From NCBI GenBank assembly GCA_033220425.1, contig CM065650.1, forward strand, positions 3,472,001-3,536,000: a stretch of 64,000 nucleotides of DNA, read 5' to 3'. The DNA comes from Lepraria neglecta (lineage: Eukaryota; Ascomycota; Lecanoromycetes; Lecanorales; Stereocaulaceae). The stretch's first letter is position 1. Each line of letters begins with the position of its first letter. The notes under the pieces are model-generated. The model was not told the origin of the DNA. It worked only from the letters and a program-made list of their open reading frames with translations, and made no database searches. The position numbers and the translations under genes were made by a program. Shown piece by piece: positions 22,946 through 34,147 of this stretch.

Positions 22946-23668
22946 TTAAGGACAAGGCGGATCCGTAGGCTCGTGAGTATGATACCGCTCGCAACGCAAA
23001 TCCCACAGATCAACATTATGCAGAAGCCACTCACCGAAGTCGATCTGAGTCCACTCAGTCATCGCCTTTCTAATAAGCTCCATCGACCCGTGTGCAACCG
23101 TATCCTGGAACTCGGGATCCAAAGCATGCAAGCCACTCAAATTACCGTTGCGAACAAAATAATCGACCAAAACCGGACGCATCGTCAATAACTTCTCCCA
23201 AGCCAGCCAGAACCCCCTCGTTCCTAACAACGATTCATGGTGTCGTATTATCTCATCGATGATAACGTTCTGCAGACGATGGATTAGCCGTATTTCTGCG
23301 AATTGGTAGAGATACATGAGATAATTTGCATTGAAGTCGGTCTTGTAGAGGGTGCCGGCGTAGAGCCAGTCGTTGAACCATGAGAAGACTTCTGGATCCT
23401 CGTCGTCCAATTGGATGACCGCATCTGCTACTTCTTTGGAATTGCCTGTTAGAGCTGCTTTGAAGTAGAGGGAGTGGTGGCAGAGGAGAGCTTTGTGCAT
23501 ACCGAAGACCCTAGGCTTATCGGGGCCCTCATGTATGTAGACGATTGAATCGCAAAGAGTGGTTAGGGGTGGCTGAGCGCTTTCGTCGAATGCGGATTCT
23601 GTCGGTGATTTTTCCAGGCCTAGAAGCTTTGAGATTGCCATGTTGATGGCGATGGGAAAGGGTACCAT
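22946..23668 (-). CDS. BTB/POZ-domain protein
   Basis: 240 aa, single exon. The BTB fold starts at about residue 38 with LCDSIVYIHEGPDKPRVFGMH, followed by the typical KALLCHHSLYFKAAL, then DEDPEVFSWFNDWLYAGTL and a helical part (LYQFAEIRLIHRLQNVIIDEI). Fungal BTB-only proteins of this size form large, fast-changing families; some are adaptors for Cullin-3 ubiquitin ligases, but no partner can be read here. It lies about 600 bp from a decayed copy of the same family on the same strand. A second in-frame Met at residue 10 (MAISKLLG) is an alternative start. Confidence 0.85.
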   Translation of the reverse strand: MVPFPIAINMAISKLLGLEKSPTESAFDESAQPPLTTLCDSIVYIHEGPDKPRVFGMHKALLCHHSLYFKAALTGNSKEVADAVIQLDDEDPEVFSWFNDWLYAGTLYKTDFNANYLMYLYQFAEIRLIHRLQNVIIDEIIRHHESLLGTRGFWLAWEKLLTMRPVLVDYFVRNGNLSGLHALDPEFQDTVAHGSMELIRKAMTEWTQIDFGEWLLHNVDLWDLRCERYHTHEPTDPPCP

Positions 23669-24262
23669 TTAAGGGATACACCGATTTTTGAGGCTGGGAG
23701 ATTTTGCAGATTTGATGAAGCGGGTATCTTCGCACGAATTGAGTGTGACAATGATCCTGCGATGAGCAAGGGGACGAGTATAAGTATGTGCAGTTACTCT
23801 TGGTCTACCTTAACCAAACTACAAAGCAAGTCTTTTCAAAGGCATTGTCACTTCGGACAATGAAGTAATGTGCTTTACAGCGAGTCCATCGCGACTTGCA
23901 GCCAGGCTCGGAAATTTCAATAGGAAGTGTCAACCACAATGGAATTTCAACAAAGCGCTTGTCTTACAGAGATTTTGCAGATTTATTTCATGCCTTTGTA
24001 AGTACGCAACAAAGTTATCAAAATCAAAGTGAAAGGCAATCAATGTAATGAGAATGTCATCAAAAAATTCTTCGTATTATTCGAGAAGAGCGCAATACCT
24101 GATAGTCGAGCGTTGCGGAATATGGACTTCATCGCCTTTTTAAAGAGATCAAACGACTAAACTATGCACGAAAAACGCTGTAGTGCCATATAGGCACCTA
24201 GCGGTTTTTGCTATGGCTAACATAATAGAAAGCACAGCTATTGAGAGAGGTACCCGCCGCAC
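23669..24262. other. Intergenic between BTB copies
   Basis: No gene seen. A/T-rich stretch at 23930-24200. Confidence 0.4.
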
Positions 24263-25007
24263 TCAACTCTCGCCTCCACAGATAAGATCCTTGCGCTCAT
24301 GAACATGAAATCGATAGCACTGCAACTTGAAAAGGCCAGCACATCGCGCCGCCCAGCCTCCTAATCCTTCGCTAGGACGAGGCGATCGAGGATTCGGCAC
24401 CCTATGCAACTCCGTAGAACGCACAGCAATCGCCCGCGCAAAGTCGCTATCAAATGTATGTATGCCATTCAAGTCGCCGCGCTTTATGAACAGGTCGACC
24501 AAGAGAGGCCGGAGCCTCAAAGTCTGTCTCCACGCAAGGTGGAGCGATTCCGCGTCCATTGAATCCTTATGCATTGCGTGCCATATGCAAATATCACGAC
24601 ATCATTTTGGAGTTCGGCGAAGGCGTAGAGATCGATTAGCGCCAGTGGTTTTAGATAGCGTAGGATGGTAGGATCGTGAAGAGGGAGAACACGTGATGGC
24701 TCTCATCTTCGAGGACGAAGATCCCATCGAAGGCTTCTTTGTAGGGGCTGGTGAAAGCCGCTTTGAAGAATGGTGAGTGGTAGCACAGGAGGCCCTTGTC
24801 CATGCTAAACTTTAGTTTCTGGGGTCCTACGAGGACGTGGACCATGGAGTCATAAAGCGAGAACCGAGAAGGTGTGGCAATATTGGAGAATACCTCGTCG
24901 AAGGGAGAATCAGGGGTCAATTCTGGACCTTCCGGGAGATCTAGGGAGCTGAAGCCGCCATTCTGATGAGCGATGTCGATGATGTCGGCGTTGTGTTCTA
25001 GTAGCAA
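24263..25007 (-). pseudogene. Decayed BTB/POZ paralogue
   Basis: Broken relative of the BTB gene at 22946-23668. The first piece (25007-24651) has LYDSMVHVLVGPQKLKFSMD, KGLLCYHSPFFKAAF and DESHHVFSLF, then stops. The next conserved block (LALIDLYAFAELQNDVV, about 24651-24590) lies in another frame, and the C-terminal part (24574-24263: HLAWRQTLRLRPLLVDLFIKR, FDSDFARAI, FKLQCYRFHVHER) lies in a third. Some residues between the first two blocks are missing compared with the intact copy. No GT-AG intron restores the frame without deleting conserved sequence, so this is a pseudogene by at least two frameshifts. Confidence 0.8.
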
Positions 25008-25545
25008 AACAGCTTCGCCTTGCTTGATTTGTTGTATGTGAGAGGGTGACGGTGAATGTAGAGCTCAGAGAAAGGAAGGGATCTCCTTTTTGGGTCGACG
25101 ATACGAATGACACATTTTCAGGCCTATGTGTTATCCAAGCAACAACAGTATCTCCGTTTTGTGTCCAGGATACAAATGACAGAGCTCCGAAACTCTACCC
25201 TCTACAAGCAACGATGGTATTGCGATGTGCTTTCGCAAAACAATGTAGCTTAACAATGAAACGTTCTTTCTTTCATCGGGAAGCTTTGTATCTCGCAGCG
25301 AGCCTCTGGGAGTTCAAGGATTTTCATTGAGCACAGAGATGTATGGACAAAGCCGTCATATCGTAGGACATCACGTAGCGCGTGGCCTTCACCACGTATA
25401 TCTCAGGAGTGTGCCGCACCTACATGGTAAGCTTCCTGCAACACCTGAAGTAGCGGACGATCACAAGAAGTCAATCATTCGTCCCCAGCTTCTTCTATAT
25501 CCGCAGCTGGAAGACAATACTCTATTTCTTCTTCTCTAAGGAAAG
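25008..25545. other. Intergenic
   Basis: No supported gene; may hide the first exon of the following gene, since an acceptor-like ACTTAG sits at its edge. Confidence 0.35.
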
Positions 25546-26027
25546 ATGTGTATACTTAGCTGCAGCGTAGCCTCGAGATGCCGCCATCTACTCACATACT
25601 ACTACGATCACTGCAAGGACTCGCCCTACCCTGATCGCTGCCCTACCGATACCAGCACCGTCAATGCTTACGAAATCGACAACCAAACTCCCTTCTGCAA
25701 GCCATGCTGGGAAACGATGGAGAAGAAAATGTATGATGAGTTCCATGAAGAGAGGCGGGAAATCACAAAACTAGCGAGAAGCGATAACATGGACGACGAG
25801 GAAATAAGCATGATAAGGAAGGTACTGAGGGACCAGTTCTATGAGAAGTTGAAGTATGCGAATAAGCCGCTTCCTGCTTTGCCTAATGCGTGCACGCTAG
25901 CTCGTCTGCTGACATGAAGAAGCCGGAGAAGGAGGTGAATGCCAAAGAGCTGTACATGCTGGGTGGGAATGCCCCGATTGAGGTGCAGGACCAAGGGAAG
26001 CGAGTCAAGGTGAGTCAGGAGAAATAG
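25546..26027 (+). CDS. Small Cys-containing fungal protein, C-terminus possibly frameshifted
   Basis: Frame 25546-25917 (123 codons) contains SRCRHLLTYYYDHCKDSPYPDRCP, which recalls small fungal proteins with C..C pairs, then NQTPFCKPCWETMEKKMYDEF, a charged helix and KYANKPLPALP. The frame then ends in an unlikely tail (NACTLARLLT). A neighbouring frame continues with a plausible end (MKKPEKEVNAKELYMLGG, QGKRVKVSQEK, stop at 26025-26027), which suggests a one-base frameshift near 25885. The true start may lie in an upstream exon joined at the TTAG near 25557. Function unknown; a metal-binding role is only suggested by the Cys pairs. Confidence 0.45.
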
Positions 26028-26495
26028 CCGAGAGGGCTAATATGAAAAGAAAGAAGAACGGTAGGTCTAGACTACTGCTCTTGCCCTAATAGAACTTCAT
26101 CCTCTATGAATATCCTAAGCTGTGTAGCTCTGCGGCCTAATAGCATCTTTAAGCCCAGCAGATTGACGATTAATAGAGATAAACCCCCAATAGCAGAATT
26201 ATAATCAGACTGTGTGTATAATTTGGTAAGACACTTCGGAGGCGGAAAACCTCGAAATAGATTTATAGCGATCGAAGTAACTTTTTAGAGATATAGGGCC
26301 CCATTGGTGTAGCAGTAGCCCAACAAGCCAACAAGGCTGATTACCACATGCATGCGTCATCATGCAAAGATGAGCAAGTATTTGAGATAACCGTTGCGGG
26401 CGGGCGTTTCATCCGAAGATTCGCCGAACGCCTTATCGACTCCCAACCAGATCCGCATAAAATTCAGCACTTACACCTTCTCAATCACAGCAAAG
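26028..26495. other. Intergenic, TpA-rich patch
   Basis: 26090-26290 is rich in TA steps with repeated AATAG strings. It could be an old mutated repeat; no arms or open frame are visible. Confidence 0.35.
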
Positions 26496-27281
26496 ATGGC
26501 CAAGCAACCGAACCTGTACGCTTTCGGCGATGTCGACCACCTTGCAAAATCGCTACGCAAGTACCTACTTCAGTGCCAGAGCACAGGCGTCGAACGGCAC
26601 AACGCCTTCAAGGTAGCCGTATCCGGTGGTTCGCTACCAACGACTCTCGCAAAAGCCTTACTGGCTCCCAGTGACGAGAACGGCTTTGTTGACTTCTCAA
26701 AGTGGGAAATCTTCTTCGCAGACGAACGTGCTGTTCCCCTCGACCATGAAGACAGCAACTACAAGCTTCTGAAGGATGAGCTGCTGGACAAGATCCCAGC
26801 GGATCTGGGCAAGCCTGTCGTCCATCCTATCGATGTAAAATACATGGACGATGTTCAGGGGATGGCAGACCAGTACCAAGACGCAATTATGAAGTCCTTC
26901 GCCGCCAAGGACAGCGTGAAGATACCAATATTCGACCTCCTTCTTCTCGGCTGTGGACCGGACGGACACACCTGCTCATTGTTCCCTGGCCACGAGCTCT
27001 TGCGTGAATCAGATGCTTGGGTTGCCCCCATTGAGGACAGTCCAAAACCGCCGGCGAAGCGAATCACCCTAACGTTGCCTGTCGTGACACATGGCGCAAA
27101 GATTGCGTTCGTGGCCACTGGGGACGGCAAGAGGGATATCTTGAGACAGATCCTGGATACGGAAGAGGGAAGAAGTCTGCCATGTGGGCTGGTAAACGAG
27201 GGTGGAGCCGAGCGCGTGAGCTGGTTCACAGATACCGGTGCAGTGGAAGGGGTGGGCTTTCCCAGAAGGGGGAGCTTGTGA
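26496..27281 (+). CDS. 6-phosphogluconolactonase
   Basis: Second step of the oxidative pentose phosphate pathway: hydrolyses 6-phosphogluconolactone to 6-phosphogluconate in the cytosol. 261 aa, no intron. Family blocks occur in order: FKVAVSGGSLPTTLAKAL (phosphate-binding SGGS), WEIFFADERAVPLDHEDSNY, FDLLLLGCGPDGHTCSLFPG (the active-site GxGxDGHxxS region) and KRITLTLPV. The length matches Sol/DevB-type enzymes. The open frame begins 34 codons upstream, but MAKQPNLYAFGD at 26496 after a CAAAG leader is the natural start. Nothing in the gene looks damaged. Confidence 0.94.
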   Translation: MAKQPNLYAFGDVDHLAKSLRKYLLQCQSTGVERHNAFKVAVSGGSLPTTLAKALLAPSDENGFVDFSKWEIFFADERAVPLDHEDSNYKLLKDELLDKIPADLGKPVVHPIDVKYMDDVQGMADQYQDAIMKSFAAKDSVKIPIFDLLLLGCGPDGHTCSLFPGHELLRESDAWVAPIEDSPKPPAKRITLTLPVVTHGAKIAFVATGDGKRDILRQILDTEEGRSLPCGLVNEGGAERVSWFTDTGAVEGVGFPRRGSL

Positions 27282-29434
27282 AGGTGTCATCCAATGTACT
27301 ATAGCGACATGCAGGGGACGAACCGCTGCTATGGTGCCTTAGGCCTCGTGGGAGATTATGAGTGACGACCCTCAATTCGAGATCAACTAGAAGCGAGACC
27401 CTCTAGACGTGGACACATGGTGTAATACCATTTAATTTTCAAAGCCTTATTCCAAGGGTGAGCTATGCTTGATATGTGATAAGGTGTCAGTGTTGGTACC
27501 TGGGTTTTGCCAAAAGGACGAGGAACCGAAAATCCTCGTCTGGGAAGAGAGAACCCGACTAAAGTCCGCTATACTCAGGGTTCCTCTATATCTGCATCTG
27601 TCCTTATTAGGTTGCTGCAAGCCTCGCAGTCCTTTCCGGCATCCCATTAGCCATTCCATGCAGGAAGGCTACGGGTGGTTGCACTGCGTCAAGATTGGGA
27701 GAGATACGTGAGCTCTGCATGAGATCTGGGCCAGCCGCATTTGGTTAGAAGTACTCTCATGAAAGGGATCTTCCTTGTCTTAGTTCGCTTAGGTACCATT
27801 CCTCTAGCGTTCATCCTCTCCATCGTTCACAAGACTGGTTCTTCGAGCATGTCATATTTCTTTTGGGAGACACAAACGTATCTTTGCTGACCGCCATTTC
27901 ACAATTAGCAGTGCTGCCCATGTGATTGGATCGCCACCGGCAACGTGGCAAAACCATCCGGCTCTCTCTGCATCAAGTGGCTGAGACTCGAAGACACTGC
28001 TATTGGACCAGACATGAAAATGATCCAGATCTGGAGTTCCATGTGTGCATGTGTTCAACTGACCCAGCTTCCGTTTTTTGCGATAGCATCAATCGTGTTT
28101 CGAGCAGTTGTTAAAGCTGTCGGGCTCTCATTCTGATTTCTGCCATCGAGGATTCTCAAAATACCATCAAGCTACCATGGATGTGCTGGAGAGTTCGATA
28201 CCCTTTCCATTTTACTTGATCTTTTTGCATTCGATGTGTCTGGAGATAGCCTTTTTTGAAGTGCAAGCTGTGAGCGTGGCCAGAGCGCGTGCTCCTTACC
28301 CAGTCCTTTGGGTCAGCATCTCCACACTACCCAAGGCTGTCAGGGCAGCTTCCTCCATTCCCCGATGCATTTTGATGCGTTCTGGAGGCGCTCGACCCCT
28401 CGTTTGAGCCGTTTCACATCCTTTATATCAAAGTGCAAACACGCAATACTGCCTCGTACACAGCTTGAGTCCTTTCCCGTTTGTTTGCTGCAATTAAAAC
28501 CCCGTCCATTTTGCCATGCTTTAAATGAGAATTGCTTGTCTGTATTAAGGATCCCACTCTCCCTCAAAATCACGTTGCTGTCGTATTGTCTTTTCGGAAT
28601 TATTGGCTCACAGAGCATCGCTATATCTATATCCTCAGGGTTAGTTTGATGTTCCTGTTCTTACAGACCTGCTTTGGAGACCTTGGCTTCCTGATCTTTT
28701 GTGAATGGAGCTGGACGAGAATATGGCCACGCTCCAACCGTCAATCTACGCAAGTCAACATGCCTATTCAAACAAGATTTAGTCGACGACTATGTGTATC
28801 TACTACTCGTCTAGTTTCACCGTTCTACTAAGATCATCAACACTGCTTTCAACGGCTTCTCCTGCTTATGCAAATCAGAAGTCGAAGTTGAGGTTGCTAA
28901 TGTGTGTGTTTTAGGCATTGGCGGCTTGCCCCTATTTTTTGTCCGTGAAGGCTTCTATAGGCCTCTCGACGTAATCCATAGGCCTGTGCGAATGTCGGAC
29001 TTCCTTCGATCCTCGATATTTATACGGGTGGTTTAGTCTTCGGCGTCGAATCCATTGCCATTCCCCAGAACCAATTTTTGGTATTTCTATAGTGTACACT
29101 CAGGATATACTTAATCGAGCACCTTAGGTGTCGAATGTGCTACTGCCGAAGCCTCTGGCTATTACCAGTGACAAAGACCCACTAACCACAAGTCGAAATT
29201 CTATTGAAACAGGCCAGAGGTCTTAGCATTAAGGATGTCTCAACCTCCGAGACTTTTGAAGTTCAGGATCATCATCGGGAATGTTAGTGTATTCTTTCTT
29301 CCAGAACAGGGACGGACGCTGATAGCTCCTTTCTCTAGCTGCCAAAGAGTGTTTTTCTCAAAAGGAAACCCGCCGAATTTTGGCATCCAATCAAAGACTT
29401 GCTACGCAGTGTACCCACCAAAACGCGGAATCAA
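27282..29434. other. Long gene-poor stretch
   Basis: 2.1 kb without a supportable coding region on either strand; the short open frames lack motifs. No tRNA, terminal repeats or tandem repeats were found by eye. Confidence 0.4.
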
Positions 29435-30577
29435 ATGACTGGTCAAGCGGCGGTCGAGAGTTTTGAGCCGGAGAAATGTGACGTCGACGGGTCTAAAAGA
29501 GCTTTTTGTCCTTACAAAGACGCGAAGGATGCTTGGGAAGCATATCGTATGAAGGATCGTATTTCTGCATCGAATGTTGACTGATCGTTTCTTGCAGATT
29601 ACCTCCAGGGATATCTATGGTCTCTCGACGGATGTCAGTCCGCCTTGATAGTCAGACTTTACAGAGTTGACGCAGCGGGGCACGCCCACAAGCTCGCCGG
29701 ACCTGACGAGGACAACAATGAGTCAACAAATCCTTTCCCAGTCTATTCCAATGCATATTCAGCCCATCATTCTGGAGCTGCCACAGTACGGCAACCACTG
29801 GCAAGGGGCCACATGCCAGCCGGGCACGTTGGTAACATACCCTCTCAGCATGGGCTACGCAAGAAATCCATTGACCAACACGAACGAGTGGCGTTCGACC
29901 CGGTATCTGACACGTCACTGAGCTCATATGTTTCAAACCCTTATATGTCCTCGAGCATTTCCGAGCCCTCAACGCAGGCCCCTGGACTCCATATGCCCGG
30001 CCCATACCAGCATTTCACCGCCCCAACACCTCTCAACTCGCCATACTACACTCCCATCGACATCCCCCGACCACGTCCAGGACCCTTATCTCCAGGGGAT
30101 CTCTTCACGCCCGCGCTGACAAGCACCTCAAGGAACTCGAGCATCTCGTCTATCTCCACAGCATATTTCCCTACCACCTCCTCCAACTACATTACCCCGC
30201 CAAACCTCCACGCTTCCTCCAGCGTCTCTTCCAGCATCTCATCCTCGGCAATTGCCCTCCACGGCCTTTCCCGTGCATGCACATCTCCACGCTCTCTCAC
30301 GGAACCCGAACCCGGACGTCCCTTGCCAGGCCCCGAGACCTACAAAGTGAGGATCCAAGGTGTTAGGGCCGGAGTGAGCGAGGTGCAATTTCACAAAGAT
30401 GTTCTGGAGAAGAAGTTTGGGATTTATACGCAGCATGCTGGCATTAAGATGGTTAACAAGAATGGACGGCTTTATGTGTATGTGGGCTATTATGGCAAGG
30501 AAGGTGCTAAAAAGGTTGCGCAGGAATTGAACAATTTCAAGTTCATGGGTAAGAAGTTGCAGGTACAGTTGGAGTAG
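29435..30577 (+). CDS. Ser/Pro-rich protein with RRM-like C-terminal domain
   Basis: Exons 29435-29546 and 29598-30577, with a 51-nt intron carrying TTGACTGA and ending TTGCAG, give 363 aa. The N-terminal part is PYKDAKDAWEAY, joined to HYLQGYLWSLDGCQ. The middle is disordered (SSYVSNPYMSSSISEPSTQ, SRNSSISSISTAYFPTTSS). The last 85 residues (YKVRIQGVRAGVSEVQFHKD, RLYVYVGYYGKEGAKKVAQE, FMGKKLQVQLE) look like a small alpha/beta RNA-recognition-type fold, but I see no clear RNP1 motif, so RNA binding is uncertain. The frame upstream of the intron stays open past the chosen Met, so an extra 5' exon is possible. Confidence 0.65.
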
Positions 30578-31225
30578 GGTGGGTTTGAGTGACAATGGCG
30601 ACAAGTCGAGTAACGGGACTGCGTTGTCGATAGTCTTGGAGGTGGCAGGTCTATGGTGTTCAGAAAAGCTTGATGTTGGATAAATGGTGCGAAAACACAA
30701 TGTCTCCACTCTTGTTTTCGATCTGGCGTTATTAAGGGGCAAAATTAAAGTTATCAATATGATACTGTCAACATGACTTGTCTGGCCATCTTCTCCAACA
30801 CGGTTTTGCTGCTTCTGTAAGAACGCCAACTCTCCATAGCATAATTCAAGACAAAGATGGTCTACATGACTTGTGCACACTTTCGGTACCAGAAAAGCCC
30901 TTGATGAAGAAGGCGCTACGCGACGAAGGGGTATAAGTGCGATTAGAAGGGCGAGAAAATAGCGCTCCATCTCTATTGTGCATGACTTGAGTGAGAGCCT
31001 AGACATTCAAAAAGCCTCTTGCCAGGCCAGCCTCCAGCCGCCATACCGTAGTCTCCCAAGAAGATGGTTTCCACGATGACAGTTCCAGCATTTGTAGACC
31101 TCCAGGCAACCCAGCAAAAGGGACGCCTCCAAAAATGCGCTCGCTCCTTCGGACTTTCATAGATATCGTACAAAATGTCTTTATCTACCCTTTCTTCTCT
31201 TCTCTTCCCTCTCCTATTTTGGCCC
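30578..31225. other. Intergenic, between converging genes
   Basis: Tail-to-tail gap before DPM2. No gene; a 255-codon minus frame overlapping the preceding gene has no motif and is rejected. Confidence 0.45.
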
Positions 31226-31656
31226 CTAAGCTTTCTTCTTCCCTGCCTCCACCGCCCTCGCTTTCGCAGCTTTCTTCCGATTACTCCTTATCATGACCAC
31301 ACTCAAAAAGCTTCCGACGACCGCTGAACCAAGAAGAATGAGTATGACAGGTATACGAATGGCCCAGACGCGTGGGGGAAAGAGGTCGTGGAGAGGATGG
31401 CCTTGGTCGACGAAGGGCTGGAAGATGGATGTTAGTGAAAATTCGAGGGGGGTTTAGGGTAGCAGTGGTGGGAGAAGGAAAGAGTCGGAGAAGAGAGGTT
31501 GGTAGAGGAGTAGAGTACCATGAGAAGTGTCCATGTAGTGTAATATAGAAAGACTGTGGTTGCTACGATGAGCATCATCAGGCCGACCAGTTTGTCGAGC
31601 TAGATTGTCAATGTTAGCAAAGATGGTGGGGAGCTTGACTTGGGAAAGCAGACCAT
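31226..31656 (-). CDS. DPM2: Dolichol-phosphate mannosyltransferase subunit 2
   Basis: Small ER membrane protein that stabilises the Dpm1 catalytic subunit and supports GPI synthesis. Minus-strand exons are 31656-31654, 31599-31519 and 31417-31226, giving 91 aa. Two membrane helices are clear: LVGLMMLIVATTVFLYYTTW and RIPVILILLGSAVVGSFLSVV, with the family loop HPLHDLFPPRVWAIR between them and a basic tail. The first exon is only the ATG: the intron 31653-31600 (54 nt) has a perfect branch region (GCTAACA) and ends CTAG, giving MLDKLVG, as expected of the family. Its donor, GTCTGC, is weak. Divergent from CWC22, with 271 bp between the start codons. Confidence 0.88.
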
Positions 31657-31927
31657 GGTTGTTCGAATGGTGTAAGGAGCGTGGGTATTGTGGAAGGAGC
31701 GAAGTCTAGCTGTAAAATCAAATATAGTATTGAAGCTCTTCTCAACCTGCCAGCAAGAGAACTTGATAGGGCTGAGACCCGGCTTCAATTCCGCCTTCAA
31801 CTTCTGCAATATTTCAACTTGCACAAGTGAAGCAAGAGGAAACCTCACACCATGACTCACTAACATCTCACAGAAATACCTTGCAGCTGAAACCTCACTC
31901 TCAACTCACACCATCATCACCATCAAT

Positions 31928-34147
31928 ATGCTGTCCGCAGTCCGCCTACCCACTCCACCTCCGGCAGATGCCTACCAACCCCCGTACAATCCACGCAAAC
32001 GATCTCCCCCGTCCCGCTCTCCCTCCCCCGTGCGCCGTCGCTCGCCCCCTCAGTCCCGCTTGAACAGGGGCTCAGGGCCCAAAGATGACCACATTGATGA
32101 GAGGGAACTCCAGCTTCGGGCGCGCTTCCGACCGCGCGATACAGATGCAGCTACTTCAAAGCTCCCCACCGCAGAGGAAAAAGCAGCTGCCGCCCGCAAA
32201 GAATACGACAGCCTTCTCAATGCACGCTCAGGGGGTGTGTACATCCCACCTGCCCGCCTGCGTGCACTACAAGCATCCATCACCGACAAGGACTCGGAAC
32301 AATACCAGCGTATGGCATGGGAGGCTCTCAAGAAATCGATAAACGGTCTAGTCAATAAAGTCAATGTGGCGAACATCAAGAATATCGTTCCGGAACTATT
32401 CTCTGAGAATCTGGTACGCGGTCGTGGGCTTTTCTGCCGGTCAATCATGCGGTCTCAGGCTCAGGCTCTCCCTTTTACGCCAGTGTACGCAGCCATGGCA
32501 GCCATCGTCAACACTAAATTGCCTCAAGTCGGTGAATTACTGGTCCATCGGCTCATTGTACAATTCAAAAAGGCCTTCAAACGAAACGATAAAGCTGTCT
32601 GCTTAGCTTCTACCACTTTCCTTGCGCACGCCGCCAACTTCCAGATCGTCCATGAAATCGTTGTGGCCGAAGTCCTCCTGCTACTCCTCCATCGACCAAC
32701 AGACGATTCGGTGGAGATCGCGATCACCATTATGCGGGAATGTGGCCAGCACCTGGAAGAATTCAATCCACCGGTTGCCAATGCTATTTTCGACCAACTA
32801 AGAAAGATTCTTACAGACTCTGCCATCGAGACGAGGACACAGTACGCTGTGGAAGTCCTTTTCCAGGTTCGAAAGGATAAATACAAGGATAACCCAGCTA
32901 TCAAGGAGGAGCTGGACTTGGTCGAAGAAGAAGATATGATCACACACCGCATAGGCCTGGATGATGAAATTGATACCCAGAACACCTTGAACATCTTCAA
33001 AGTTGATCCACAGTATGAGGGAAACGAAGCCAAATACAAACAATTGAAGGCTGAGATATTAGGGGAGGCCGAAGGGAGCGATGAAGAGTACGAGAGTGGT
33101 TCCGAGTCAGAGGATGATGAGGCAAAGGAAGAAAAGGCCTTAGAGATTAAGGATGCCACAAACACGGACCTTGTCAACTTGCGAAGAACCATTTACTTGA
33201 CAATCATGTCTTCAAGTCAAGCAGAAGAAGCGTGTCACAAGCTTATGAAGCTCAACCTGCCAGCCGGTCAGGAAGGAGAGTTGATATCAATGATTGTTGA
33301 GTGCTGTTCGCAAGAGAAGACTTTTTCGAAGTTCTATGGACTCATTGGTGAACGCTTCGCCAAAATTAACCGCCTGTGGGCAACACTCTTGGAAGAAAGC
33401 TTCATCTCTTCATACGAAACGATACACCGACGGGAGACGAACCAACTCCGCAACGTTGCCAAATTTTTCGGACATCTCTTATCATGCGATGCACTCGCGT
33501 GGAACTCGTTGTCCATTGTCCACTTGAATGAAGAGGAAACTACCTCCAGCAGCCGGATCTTCGTCAAGATACTTGTGCAGGAACTGGCTGAAGCCCTTGG
33601 CATGGCAAATCTCCAAACCCGTCTGAAGGATCCTAACCTTCGTCCTTACCTTGACGGCCTATTCCCCACCCACAATCCACGAAACACACGGTTTTCCATC
33701 AACTATTTTACCAGCATTGGAATGGGAGGATTAACCGAAGAGATGAGGGAGCATCTGAAAAATGCTCCGAAGCCTGCAGCAGTAATGCCAGCACCAGAAC
33801 CGGAATCTGATTCAGATTCCGTGTCTAGTTACTCGTCATACTCTTCCTACACAGGATCATCGAGGTCATACTCAAGATCGCGTTCACCATCACGCTCTCG
33901 CACAGCAGGACGTCACCAATTCTCTCCAAGCAGATCTCGCTCACCCCCTCGACGGGATACTGGGAGGGCCAGAGAGCGTGAGGCACCGCCGAGACGTAGC
34001 GATCGCGGGGCCAGATCTTACACCCCTTCGGATGCTTCTCGGTCACCTGCGCCGAAAAGAAACCGAAGGAGACGAAGCCCTTCTTATTCATCTCGTAGCC
34101 GTACGCCACCACCCAGAGGAGATCGCCGTCGAGGGAGCCATATTTGA
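31928..34147 (+). CDS. CWC22: Pre-mRNA-splicing factor CWC22
   Basis: Spliceosome component needed for the first catalytic step; in animals it also recruits eIF4A3. 739 aa without intron. The N-terminus has an RS-like Pro/Ser/Arg stretch, then GGVYIPPARLRAL. The MIF4G domain runs from about 125 to 310 (LKKSINGLVNKVNVANIKN, LFSENLVRGRGLFCRSIM). An acidic linker (SDEEYESGSESEDDE) precedes the MA3 domain near 415-530 (LRRTIYLTIMSSSQAEEACH, FYGLIGERF), then TRFSINYFTSIGMGGLTE. The last 120 residues are an Arg/Ser tail (SRSYSRSRSPSRSRT), as in other Pezizomycotina. Intact and normal in length. Confidence 0.95.
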   Translation: MLSAVRLPTPPPADAYQPPYNPRKRSPPSRSPSPVRRRSPPQSRLNRGSGPKDDHIDERELQLRARFRPRDTDAATSKLPTAEEKAAAARKEYDSLLNARSGGVYIPPARLRALQASITDKDSEQYQRMAWEALKKSINGLVNKVNVANIKNIVPELFSENLVRGRGLFCRSIMRSQAQALPFTPVYAAMAAIVNTKLPQVGELLVHRLIVQFKKAFKRNDKAVCLASTTFLAHAANFQIVHEIVVAEVLLLLLHRPTDDSVEIAITIMRECGQHLEEFNPPVANAIFDQLRKILTDSAIETRTQYAVEVLFQVRKDKYKDNPAIKEELDLVEEEDMITHRIGLDDEIDTQNTLNIFKVDPQYEGNEAKYKQLKAEILGEAEGSDEEYESGSESEDDEAKEEKALEIKDATNTDLVNLRRTIYLTIMSSSQAEEACHKLMKLNLPAGQEGELISMIVECCSQEKTFSKFYGLIGERFAKINRLWATLLEESFISSYETIHRRETNQLRNVAKFFGHLLSCDALAWNSLSIVHLNEEETTSSSRIFVKILVQELAEALGMANLQTRLKDPNLRPYLDGLFPTHNPRNTRFSINYFTSIGMGGLTEEMREHLKNAPKPAAVMPAPEPESDSDSVSSYSSYSSYTGSSRSYSRSRSPSRSRTAGRHQFSPSRSRSPPRRDTGRAREREAPPRRSDRGARSYTPSDASRSPAPKRNRRRRSPSYSSRSRTPPPRGDRRRGSHI

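Noticed and set aside
30239-31006. 255-codon minus-strand frame
   Set aside because: Antisense to the end of the RRM-like gene and the following gap; composition is the reverse of Ser/Pro-rich coding sequence, with no domain.
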